Shown here: positions 1 through 10,273 of the stretch, piece after piece
Numbering within the stretch: the stretch's first letter is position 1
How the letters are laid out: each line of letters starts with the position of its first letter
Source of the DNA: Rhizaria sp. SCN 62-66
Taxonomy: Eukaryota > Rhizaria, unplaced
Length of the DNA stretch: 56,861 nt
Reading direction: 5' to 3'
NCBI GenBank assembly: GCA_001724265.1
Contig: MEDY01000172.1
Location: forward strand, 1 to 56,861
Made by a program: the position numbers and the translations under genes
The notes under the pieces: model-generated
The model's input: only the letters and a program-made list of their open reading frames with translations
The model's database searches: none
What the model was told of the DNA's origin: nothing

Positions 1-2259
1 GAGTGGTGGGATGCTAACGCGGACGGTGTGGGTGGCAAGTGGAGCACTACGGGTTGCAAGCTTGCCTCTGTCTCGAGCACTAATACCACGACGACGTGCC
101 AGTGCACGCACCTGACTCTGTTCCGCGTCCGACTTGACTTCAATAACTTCCTACCCAGGTTTAACACGCTTTCCGCGGGTGACTTCAAGAACCTTACATG
201 GGCCAACATCCAGGCACACCCGCTTCCACTCATCACATGCGCTGTTTGGTTTGTGGCCTATCTGATCTTTGCGTTTATTGCGGCACTCATTGACCGCCGC
301 AAGGACGCGCGCGCGCTGCGCCACTACCACGGCGAGTGGAGCGACCCGCAGCGCAAGCAGTGGGACGCCGTTACGGGCGACACGTCAGCCTCGCTGCCGA
401 CGTCAGCGATGCTCAACCCCGACGCTGGCGTCGAGAGGATGGCCTTCACTGAGCGCTGGATTGATTTTTCGCGCCACTTGCTCAAGCACGACCATCTCTG
501 GCTCTCTGTCGTGTTGCGTTATGACACCAACGCGTTCTCTTCTGTTGGCCGCATCACGGCGGGCTTTGTGCTCGTGCTCACGGGCTACATGATCAACGCG
601 CTGTTCTTCGGCAGTGCTGACGGCAGCGTTGGCTTTAGCACCATCGTCACCTCAGTCATCTCTGCCGCCATTCTCATCCCTGTCGGTGTGCTCATTAGTC
701 TGCTCTTCGGTCGCTCGCAGCAGGGCCGTCTCAAGTCGGCGATCTACGGCTACGCGGAGCACGTGGCGCAGCTGCAGTACACGAACCGCATCAGCGAGCC
801 GTAGTACGCGACGCGCAACGAGCACCGCATGAAGCGCAACCCGGTTGTCAGCGACGAAGACGAGCGCGTTCTGCTGCATTCAATTGCGCAGGCCGGCGGC
901 TGGACTCATGGTCCTGGCAACTCTTTGATCCCTGAGAACGCGCGCGGTGTCCGTGACGAGCGCGAATTGCGCAACCAGTTACGGCTGCTCGTGCACATCG
1001 ACTATGATCTGTTCATGGTCTGGTTCCGCGTGTCGTGGTCTTTCCCGCTCGGTCTCCGTCTCTTTGGCTTTGTGCTGCTATGGATTTATGTTATCGTTCT
1101 TGCGCTACTGATCATTGTGTACGGTATTCAGCTTGACATGAACAACAGCGACAACACCAAGCAGTGGCTTCAGGCTTCTGCGATCTCGAACGTCATTGAG
1201 ATCTTTGCCATGAAGCCAGTCAGTATCTGCCTGAAGGCATTTGTCTTGCTGATAATATCATTCTGCTTCTGCAACGGCAAGCCTAAGGGCCTGGCATCCA
1301 AGTCCACTCCCGATGACAACTTGACTGTGTACAACGCAATCGAGACGTTCGCAGCTTCTGGTGCTGGCAAGGGCCATAAACACGTCGCGACTGATCTTGC
1401 GCTGGACATCACGCCTGAGCGCGGCACCGAAGTTGCTGTTGTTGGCGCTGGCTTTATTGCTGCCAATGGCGATTACGATGACGCTAATTATGCTGCGCTC
1501 CAGAATTCTAGCTCCACTTTTAACATTAACGGATGTGACAACGGCAGCAGTGGCAGGCGCAACGGCGCGGTGCCTAATTCGGTTGAGATGATACCTCTAG
1601 GCAGCTCCACGAAGTACGAAGCAGTGCATTCGGCCCCGTCGTCCCCTGCCCCCCAGCTGCGCTTCACCGGCTCCGCGCTGCCTGCGGCTCCGGTGGCATA
1701 CGCTGGTAACGACGACTATTACAACCACACGGGCGCTGATACGTGCGACTACACCACTGGGAACTACGACAACAACGGCTATAGCAAGACCGGCGATGAT
1801 TGGAATACGACTAAACCCCATGAGACGAAGTCTGCGTCTGCTACTGCCGCTGACATGTCTCCTGCATTTCCGGCTGCTGCCACGCACCCGCATTCTACGC
1901 CCCCGCCGCCACCGCTGCCGCCAACCCACAACGTCACTGCTGGTATCTCACCCCCTGCACGTCTTGCCGTGCCTCCACCGCCGCAGTCCGCATTGCACAC
2001 CACGCACCGCGGCGAGACGGACACGCTGCCCCCAGGCCAGGTGCCGGTCGTCCCGGCCGTGCCCGCGCCCAGCGGCGGCGTGCCCGTGATGGGGACGCGC
2101 TCCGCACTGGCGTACCAGCAGCGCGATGCCTCCGCTTCCGTGAGTAACAATGGCAACCAGGGCGCTGCGGGTAACGCTAGCGTGCAGTCGTCGCTGCGGG
2201 TGCCGATGCCGCTGCCGAGCCACATCAAGCCTGAGTATCACTCTCCGGATCAGCAGTAA
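1..2259 (+). CDS. Polycystin-1-like GPS/multi-TM protein, 5' partial, with one internal UAG
   Basis: The reading frame is open from base 1, so the gene starts outside the window; 752 residues are visible and the stop is TAA. Residues 1-39 are a GPS motif: Trp at 2-3 and 14, Cys 19, and a C-x-C-x-H-L-T signature with Cys 33 and 35. In polycystin-1 and adhesion GPCRs this is the self-cleavage site just before the first membrane helix. Five hydrophobic segments follow (about 65-90, 175-200, 205-235, 340-375, 390-420). The pairs after the GPS and the K-Q-W-L plus M-K-P-V-S segment look like polycystin-1 family helices 1-5. There is no PLAT domain after helix 1 and no TRP-type channel module; a Pro/Ser/Asn-rich tail of about 330 residues ends the protein. 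TAG at 802-804 lies in frame between helices 3 and 4, and helices 4-5 follow in the same frame, so I read through it. Family assignment is fairly secure; ligand and function are unknown. Confidence 0.75.
802..804 (+). other. In-frame UAG codon (polycystin-like gene)
   Basis: TAG is codon 268 of the visible frame. The same frame stays open to TAA at 2257-2259 and encodes two more polycystin-type helices. The nearest downstream ATG is at 829, so a separate short gene cannot be excluded at this site alone. Confidence 0.7.
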
Positions 2260-3634
2260 CGCCACTCAGTTGCGTTCGTGTGTATCCTTTGTGTTTCTTT
2301 TTGTCTGTCGCTGTGTCACAGGATCTATTTATTTTTTTGTTGTTGCACTCTTTCATTTCATTATTTCGTTTTTGCTACGTAACACGGTTGTGTTCTCATT
2401 CCTCGGCCGCCAGCACATAAGACTTATCAACAATAAGCTCTCGGACCACATCGATCATTGGGTGGGCAATTGTCGTAGCCAATATGAAAACATCTACAAA
2501 CCACGCTTGTTGTTCATTGCTACACGTTGTATTTGTCAGTGACAGTTGGCTACTGCAATCGTCTACGGTGTTGTCGACGCAGTTGTGATATTGGTACACA
2601 TTCAATGTGTGCCATTAATGGCAAGTCTATGCTCATTTTCTTTCTTTTATTGCTTTTGCATTTGTTGGTGATGTTGTCACGAACGGCTCACTTACATCAT
2701 TGTGCGCATGCAACGCAGATTCTTTGCTGTGCGTCCTGATCGATGTTGTTAGCAAGAAATGCTGACGTTAGGTCTTCATTTTTTTATACCGTCTTCCAAA
2801 CGCTTACTCGCACGTGTACATGTGTACACATGTAGTTTTAAAAATGCTCATTCATTTTCATTGTCTTGCCTTGTAAGTGTATGGGGCCATACAACACAGA
2901 TATGTGGTGAAAGATCACTAATACATTTGTACGTACAAACAATTTACAAAAATCAACTGCCCAATGCTAGTTGCTCCTCTCCGCGTAGTAACCAATGGTA
3001 AGAATGTGGTTCACATGTACGAGACATGTACTACTTCTGAAACCGTCAGAGGAATATCAAGTGTTACTAAGGATATCAAAACTGTGAAACATGAGACACC
3101 ACGGAGGATAAAACACTCCCTAACCTTCTGTTATTTTGATTGCAGACGGCCACTTTGCGATCCAATGACGCCTTCAATAAGCTTATGAATAATGCTACTA
3201 ACATGAATTATTTCATGTCAGTAGCAAGTTGTAAAGCTTTTTAAGTTCGAGATCAACACGCCACATTTGAGTGAAAACAATCAAGGATAGCTGCATCAAG
3301 ACTGAAACGCACGTCAACGTATATGACTGTAATATGCAAGCAGCACAAACGCAATTTTAACTCCGGAACCTATTACATGGAAGATAAATCAACTTGTTAT
3401 GTATTGCCAGCATCGACGCTTTTGGTTTGTGGTGGCTTACAGACAGGCTTCTCGGACCAATTCCGCACGTCGCTACTCGCACTATTCCGTCATAATCAGT
3501 CGGCTAAATAGTGATGGCGTTTCTCGACATATGCCCATCGATATAAATTTATTGTGGTATGCTGTAAACCTAACATGAACCTGTCTATTTTCCTCTTTCC
3601 GTGCGCACTGCTTCACTCTTGACTCTCGCAGTTC
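2260..3634. other. AT-rich spacer
   Basis: No convincing coding region. It holds the 3' flank of the polycystin-like gene and the 5' flank of the TRMO gene. A perfect 18-bp palindrome lies at 2817-2834, centred on GTGTAC. Short open frames here lack the GC-rich codon use of the genes. Confidence 0.6.
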
Positions 3635-6531
3635 ATGAACCAGTGTGCGCCTGCCCCCAGCGAGGCGTTACACTCTCTGGAAAGCCTTATAGCAGAGTAC
3701 ATTGCCTCTTCCAGCGCGCTCGTTGCGGCTGGATGCCGTCGCAACGAGTTTGTGTACGACTTCACCAAGTTTTGCACCGCTGTCGAGCAGTGGAAGCAGC
3801 GCCACGCCCCAGCTGCGTTCCCCGCCGTTTCCGCTGCTACAGCACCTGCAGTCGCTGCCCCTATCGTTGCTGTTCCTACGGCATCAGTGCCTCTTTCTAA
3901 CTTTGCCTGCGCCGCGTCGACCTCCCTACTCGAGGCCACTTTGGGCCTGCCCGCGTCGCCGCTGCCGCCCGCCCTCGCCGCTGCTCTCCCCGTCCCCGTC
4001 TTCGTCACCTCTGCCTCGAGCACCTGCGCAAGCAACAGCACTGGCAGTGACGCGCATGAGCTGGTCCCGTTGTTGCTCCCCGTCACGGCCACGCTTGCAG
4101 TCCCCGCGCCCGCGCTGATCTCGCTGCTGCTCGACGCTGACGCCCAATGCCCCGACACTAACTCAGCTGCTGCCGCCGCGACGACAACCGGCGCGAGCGG
4201 TGCCGTCGTCGTAGTCACCCGCGCCTCGCTGCTGGCCTCGCGCTCGTGCAACCGCAAGGACGCGCTGTGCACGCTACCCTTTGCCGCGCAGCTCTTCGGG
4301 CTCGTCCGCCGCCGCGCGCTCGCGAGCAGCAGCTCGACCGCCGCGGCCGCTGCATGTGCGGGGACAGGTGCAGGGGCCAAAGTGGGTGCGGAGGAGACCG
4401 AGGCTGCCGTAATCGCATGGCTCACGAGCACTGGCATCTGCGTCCCAGCCACTGCTGCAGCGACTGCGGCTGAGAGCGCGACTGAGCGTGCGACTGAGAG
4501 TCTCGCGGTCCAATGGGCGCGCACCGTCGCGGCCGCGGCTGCCGCCGTCGCCGCCGCCACCGCGGCTGCCGTCACCGCTGCGGCGGGCGTTGGTGAGGCT
4601 GCGGCGACCACCAGCGCCGCGATGTGCGCGGCCGCCGCGTTCGCACGCCACGCCTCGATCGTGTTCGAGGGCACCGCAGCACTGGCCGTCGTGCCCGTCG
4701 CCGGCTCCGCCCTCGCCACCGCCCCCCCCAAGGGGCGCCACCACGTCACGGCCACCGTCGCCTCCCTCACCGCTCTCGAGGACAGCACCAGCGCCGGCAG
4801 CGGCGCCGGCGCGAAGACCGGCACCGGCGCGAATGCGAGTGCGAGCGAGAGCGGCAGGGGCGCGCGGTCCCCCAGTGCGCCCGGCGTCAAGCGCGCCAAG
4901 ACCGCGACTCAAAGTACCGAGGTGGGGGCGGCCCAGGGTGACGAGGCTGGGGCGGGGGCTGGCAACAACGGCGAGATCGACGCCGAGCTCTTTTGGGCCG
5001 GGTCGTCGTGGAAGGAGGCCAAGGCTCGCACTCTCGCCAAAAGCGCTGCTGCAACAGGCGACAACGACGGGGACGACGTGGCGATGACTGCGGCCGGTGG
5101 AAATGGCCCGGTTGCGCACTCACGTCACTGTGTCGCGCCGGACACCTGGCCTCAGACCCCTCAGGTACGCAAATACCTTTTAGAACGCCAATTTTCAAAG
5201 TTGATGTCAAAGTTATCGTTTTATATGTTTTTTCTTCAAGTTCTTACTTCTCCATTTGTCATGTTTTATTGTTCCAGAAATACCTGTTCGACACGATCGG
5301 CTACATGGATTCGTGCTACAAGCTCAAGTACGGCACGCCGCGCCAGGGCACCGTTGTGCCCGCGTCGCGCGCGCACCTGGTGCTGAACGCGCCCCTTTCG
5401 GCCGAGAGCGTCGACGGGCTGGCCGAGTACTCCCACTGCTGGATCGTCTTCGTGTTCCATTCCAATACCAACAAGCGCTTCCACCCCAAGGTGCAGCCGC
5501 CGCGGCTTGGCGGCGTCAAGGTTGGCTGCCTCGCCACGCGCACCCCGCACCGTTGGAACGACATCGGGCTCTCGATGGTAAAGCTGGAGAGCATCGACAT
5601 CCCCGTGCCCACGGTCACGGCGCCCACGGTCGTCTCCACGACGCGCGCGGGCGTCACGGTGCGCCACGTCCCGGGCCCGCTGCACCTGCACTCGCCGCTG
5701 CCGGGAGTCGCCAATCCCGCGGCGCCGCTGCCCGGCTGCGTGCGCCTCACCTTCTCCGGCGTGGACCTCGTCGACGGCACGCCCGTGCTCGACGTCAAGC
5801 CGTACCACCCCTCGGACGCCGTCGCGCCCACCGCGCTGACGCTCCCGCGCTGGCTCGCCGAGGCGCCGCTGGCCGCACTCACCGTCACCGTGCGTCCCCG
5901 CGCGCTGGCGCAGCTGGAGAAGATCTTCGCCGCGCACTACCGCGCGCGGGACAGCTCCTTGCCGGCCACTGCGAGCTATGGCGACATCGTCGCGCTCTAC
6001 GCTAGCAAGAGCAAACCCGCTACCGCCGAAGGCGCGCGCGACGCTGCGGCCACCTCCGACGGCACCGCCGCCGTCGCCGCCGCGCTGGGCTCGCCGCTGA
6101 CCTTCTACCCGACCGTGGCAACCGCTGTGGAGGCCATGTCGCAGACGCTGTCGATGGACCCGCGGCCGCTGTGCACCAAGAAGCGCCACGAGCAGGGCAT
6201 CTACGGCTTCGTCTACGACCGTCTCAACGTCATTTACACCATGACGGGCGAGAAGGCCGCCGAGATCGCGATGATCGAGTTCCGCCCCGAGAGCGCCGCC
6301 GCCGCGGCCGCCGCGTTTGTCGGCGGCGCGGCGCCGCAGGGGGCCGCTGCGTCGGCCGCGGCGGGTCAGACAGACGGCAAGAGGGCGGTAGCAGCTGGTC
6401 AGAAGCAGCAGCAAGCGATGGGCGATGCTGATGACGGTGATGGTGGCGACGAGGATGCTGTCGAAAGTGCGAAGATGAACAAGGAAATGTGGCTTGAGAA
6501 GGTCCGTGCGCGGCTGCAACGTGATGATTGA
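3635..6531 (+). CDS. TRMO: tRNA (adenine37-N6)-methyltransferase, TRMO/TsaA family, two exons
   Basis: Exon 1 is 3635-5164 and exon 2 is 5278-6531, with a 113-nt phase-0 intron starting GTACGC and ending TTCCAG; 927 residues, stop TGA. The catalytic part begins at the exon 2 junction: IGYMDS, a GTPRQG loop, an EYSHCWIVFVFH block and a PPRLGG...ATRTPHRWNDIGLS block are the hallmarks of TrmO/YaeB. The C-terminal DPRPL and YGFVYDRLNV segments fit the family's second domain. TrmO uses S-adenosylmethionine to methylate N6 of t6A37 in tRNAs reading ACN codons. Oddities are the Ala/Val-rich N-terminal extension of about 500 residues, in which I recognise no domain, and an Ala-rich insert near the C-terminus. 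Intron removal joins the two frames exactly. The ATG at 3635 is preceded by a pyrimidine-rich tract ending CGCAG. Confidence 0.88.
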
Positions 6532-6980
6532 GCAAGCTCGCAATGCGTTCAGTCACTGGGAATGTGTATTATTCTGACAGAAGGGTCGGACGATTCTTGT
6601 TTCTGCCTAGTTATTATTTAGCTCATGAGACTGGGTCAAAAACACAAACCAATCTTGTGTACTATACACATTAACAATTCACTTAGCTTCTTCATATCAG
6701 CGCATTGCTTTACATCCTTCATATCGGATTCATAGTCACCGGTACACATGCATATCGCTCTACGAGCTATCACTCTCTGAGCACAATGTGTACGTCTTTT
6801 CATACAGATCCAATTCTCATGATCCAGATTTATAAATGATTGCTTGATGTATTTTAAAGCTTAAAACAAGCTTCACCCTTGTTCACCAGAATGTGTTCTA
6901 TATAACGCTTCATTTGGCATACCATAAGCACACACCGGCCTTCATATATTCAATCTTCCGACTTCATTTCACTGTTAGCA
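6532..6980. other. Convergent AT-rich spacer
   Basis: Lies between the 3' ends of the TRMO gene (+) and the MRH gene (-). It carries 3' flanks only; I see no coding potential. Confidence 0.6.
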
Positions 6981-8122
6981 TCACTTCATCTTACTAATCT
7001 CCTCCAGCTGCTTATCCGTGAACATAATCTTCGCCGCCGCCGCCGGATCCGAGAGATACTCGACGCACCGCCCCGGCACGCGCACCAGCTGGGACAGCAC
7101 CTTGGTCACCTGTCCCGGTGGTCCGTCCGGCGACGTCTTGCGCACCCGCAGCTCGTACGCGTCCATCTCGCGGCTCAGGTCCTCGCCGGACCGCGGATCA
7201 AGCCCTGGGATGGCGAGCTCGGACCACGCCGCAGCCGCCGCGGCCCAAGCGTCGAGACAGCTCTGCAGGCCCGTGATCTCAGCTACCAGGAAGCTGTGCT
7301 GCCGCATGCACTTCTCATGGCTCGACGGGGGGTTCTCAAACCCGCTCGCAGTCACCGTCGTCGCGGACGCGTCAGCCGCAGGCGGCTTAGTCTCCGCGCG
7401 GCCAGTCGCGGTGGCAGAACCATGCTGCGAGTGCTTCGCGCCATCGTCGTCGTTGTCGCCACCAGCCGCAAACCCAAGACCGCCGCCGACATCAACGCCC
7501 GTCGCAGTTGCGGCAGCGACCGCGGCGGCCGCAGCGTCCGACGCGCTGAATAACTCGTCGTCGCTCTCCGCCGTCGCAGCGCCATCGCCATCAGTTTCGT
7601 GTGCCGCCGCCGCCGCCGCCGCGGTCCCAGCGGTCCCAGCGGCGATCGCGCGCGCCGCAAGTGCGGCCTGGTAACGCAGTGTCTTGATCGCGGCCATCGA
7701 CCCCGAGCCGGGTAGGTGGCCGTTGGTGGGCCGCGCAGGGCCGCCGCAGAGGTAGCTGAGCGACGGCAGCGCCAGCGTGGCCTGGTGGACGCACGGGCTC
7801 ACGGGGGTCAGCGGCGAGAGCGAGGTCTCTGTGAACAGGATATCGTCGTACGACACGTCGTCATCGTCGTAGCTCGCACTGCCAGCGGCGCCCTTGCGGC
7901 CCTTGCTGGGCTTAGGGTTGGCGTCCGTGCTGGGGTCGATGGCGGCGGCAATGGCGGCGGGCGACATATCGAGCGCCTGCGCGTACTCGTCGTCGGTGCG
8001 GCACGAGATGAGCAGGCGCACGGAGCGTCTGACGATCTCGCCAGAACCAACGCCAGCGCCAACACTCACGCTCGCACTGGAGCCGGCGCCCGCCGCGGCA
8101 TTGCCGCCGCCGCGAGCGTGCG

Positions 8123-8155
<33 letters not shown>

Positions 8156-8657
8156 CTTTGAGGGATTGCTGCTCCCCGAGAGGCGCCAGCGACGCGACGA
8201 GCTCCTTGACCTTAGCGTCGGCCGCGCGCGCACTGCCTGCCGCGTCGCCGTCCGCCCCCGCCGCGCCGGCGCCGGCGGAGACCGGCTGCGGCGTGTAGGT
8301 GGCGTCGCATTGCGCGCCGTCGGTGAAGAGCATCATGAGGTGTCCGTCCTCGCCAGCGTGCCATTGCTGCCATAGCCCCAGCACGGTCACGCGCTCGCGC
8401 CCGGCGTCGAACACGGTCACGTTGCGGAATAGACACACGTGCGCCGTCAGCGGGCCCGACGCCTTGGGCAGGCAGCGGCGGCTGAACAGCGCCCAGTCGC
8501 CGTGCAGCGCGCCGGGCGCCAGCGGGCCGTTGTCGACAGGCGGGTTCGCTGGCGGCGGCAACGCGCGCAGCGCCACAGGCGCCAGCGGGTCCTCCTTCAC
8601 GGCGCTGGCGCCGCCGCCGACGCTAGCGTAACTGCTACCGTGCTTGTTATTATTATT

Positions 8658-8690
<33 letters not shown>

Positions 8691-9503
8691 GCTGGCGTCA
8701 AGGTAGGTCGGGGTAGGGTGCGACGCTGGGGGCACCGGCGACGACGATGCCAGACCAGCAAACGCGCCGGGCGCCTCGCCGGGCATCAGCGGCGCGTCCC
8801 CGGTCCACGGGGCTGCGCCCTCAGCAGCCGCATTGGCGGCTGCGGCCGCAGTGGCGGCGGCGCCGTGCGACGGCGCGAGCGCGGAGGCGGGGACGCTGTT
8901 CCAGCCCGAGTAGTCGGTGTTGACCTTGATGTGGTGCGTGCGGCGCGGCGCAGCGGCGGCGCGGAACGCGGCGGCCATCGCGGCGTGGTACGCCGCCATC
9001 GCGCTCTTGGTGGCGCCGATATCGGCGCTAGAGCTTGGTGAGGCCTTCTTGGACTCGGTTGTGGGCTCAGTCAAAGATCCTGTTGCTGTTGCAATCGTTG
9101 ATGTTGCCCGAGGTGCAGAATCAGCATTCTTTGAGACAGCAGCAGTAAGCGCAGCAACAGCAGCGGGGTCGGATGCAAAGAGAGTACTGGCATCTGTGGA
9201 AACAGCATGGGGGGCAACAGCAGGCACAGGCGCAGGGGCACCAGGAACAGAAGAGGCAGTGCCAGCACTCGCATCGATGCCAGCATGATCGGCAACAGTT
9301 GTGGCGGTTGCAGTAGCGGCAGTCGTGGTAACGCTCTCCGTTACATCGTCAATTTTGTGGTTCGGGTCTTTGCTGATTTCGCTCTCGCTGGTGCTGCTGA
9401 AATGACTAGTACTGACAGAGGAAGCAAGGACGAGTGTAGGAGCGAAGGTGCAGCAGAGAGCGGCGAGAGCGAGCACCAGCAAACGCAAGGCAGAGCCCCC
9501 CAT
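6981..9503 (-). CDS. Secretory-pathway protein with MRH (mannose 6-phosphate receptor homology) domain
   Basis: Single exon, 840 residues, stop TGA. Residues 1-27 are a typical signal peptide (LRLLVLALAALCC core). From about residue 330 the order is: Cys before a VCLFRNVT strand, LGLWQQW, MMLFTDGAQC, RSVRLLISC, and P-x-x-P-V-S-P-C. This matches the MRH fold of glucosidase II beta and GNPTG (Cys pairs, G-x-W-x-x-W, final P-x-x-C). MRH domains bind mannose-type N-glycans in the ER or Golgi, so a role in glycoprotein quality control or lysosomal tagging is inferred. The domain is split by low-complexity inserts, including a poly-Gln run near residues 450-465 (8112-8154) and an acidic Asp/Tyr insert. 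A poly-Asn run (8648-8690) precedes the domain. A C-terminal helical region with two Cys follows a long Ala-rich linker. I cannot decide between the GNPTG and glucosidase II beta subtypes. Confidence 0.68.
8112..8154 (-). repeat. CAG/poly-Gln trinucleotide tract inside the MRH gene
   Basis: An in-frame run of CAG codons (read on the minus strand) inserts about 10-11 Gln between two conserved MRH strands. Length polymorphism between strains would be expected. Confidence 0.8.
8648..8690 (-). repeat. AAC/AAT poly-Asn tract inside the MRH gene
   Basis: A run of Asn codons on the minus strand lies in the linker before the MRH domain. It is mostly pure AAC, with AAT at one end. Confidence 0.8.
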
Positions 9504-10273
9504 TGTGCAGCGGGGTAGCAGTGTGGTTCAGCAGCAGCACCGTTGCAATGAAGCAAAATGTGATGCAGAGTCGTATCAAGATAGGCAGATGTGAACCTAC
9601 GAACTAATGAGAGAAAGGAGAGTGACAGAAAGAGTGAGCTTGGAGTCATAACATCGAAATGGAAGCATATAATAAAGGATAATTAGCAAACATGCGTATT
9701 TATATCTTATATCTAGCGGGTATAACCTGTGACGGATTCTTGGTAGTGGGCGCTGTTGTGCCGATTGCTGTACCCCCCTCGGCCGCCAGACAAGTAAGGC
9801 AAGGCCATAATGACTGGAAAACGGAATATCAAGCATACCCACGGGATATTAACATATATTGGAAATTTAGCCAAGTTTCCAAGATTACGGAGTTAAAAGT
9901 ACGCAAGTTGACCCCAATATTATAAACAGAAAAGCATAAAACAAACCGAAAACGTGTTTAATACCATTTGAATTCGGTTGAGGAAGATTTCATCGCCCAA
10001 ACAGTCCAAACACGAAAGCAAGAGAGCGCTGTCGGTCGATCGATGGGCACTGGCGCGCGACAGCAAGAAGGCGGAGCGAGAAGGAGGCGGTCCGGCGAGC
10101 TGCTTCGAAACAAAGCATACCACGCGATGGGCGTCGTCTTTATGATATGAATGTCACTTTGTCTGCTGCATTTACTTTGCTTTATATTTGTGTTTAGTTC
10201 CGTTTGCTTAAAATTGCTCCTACCGCGCTCATTTTCTCCGTCAATCTCACTTGCCCGCTTGCGCCTTGCCCAG
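9504..10273. other. Divergent promoter region
   Basis: Separates the start codons of the MRH gene (-) and the Sel1 gene (+), so both promoters should be here. I see no clear TATA element. A GTACGC at about 9900 could be a donor for a 5'UTR intron ending at the CCCAG directly before the Sel1 ATG; this is unproven. Confidence 0.5.

Noticed and set aside
829-2259. Treating 829-2259 as a separate gene from 1-804
   Set aside because: Same frame, and together they form one polycystin-like helix series; six similar UAG sites elsewhere make one gene the simpler reading.
3613-4899. Minus-strand frame of 428 codons opposite TRMO exon 1 (and similar frames opposite exon 2, 5266-6543)
   Set aside because: Shadow of GC-rich coding on the plus strand; no protein signature.
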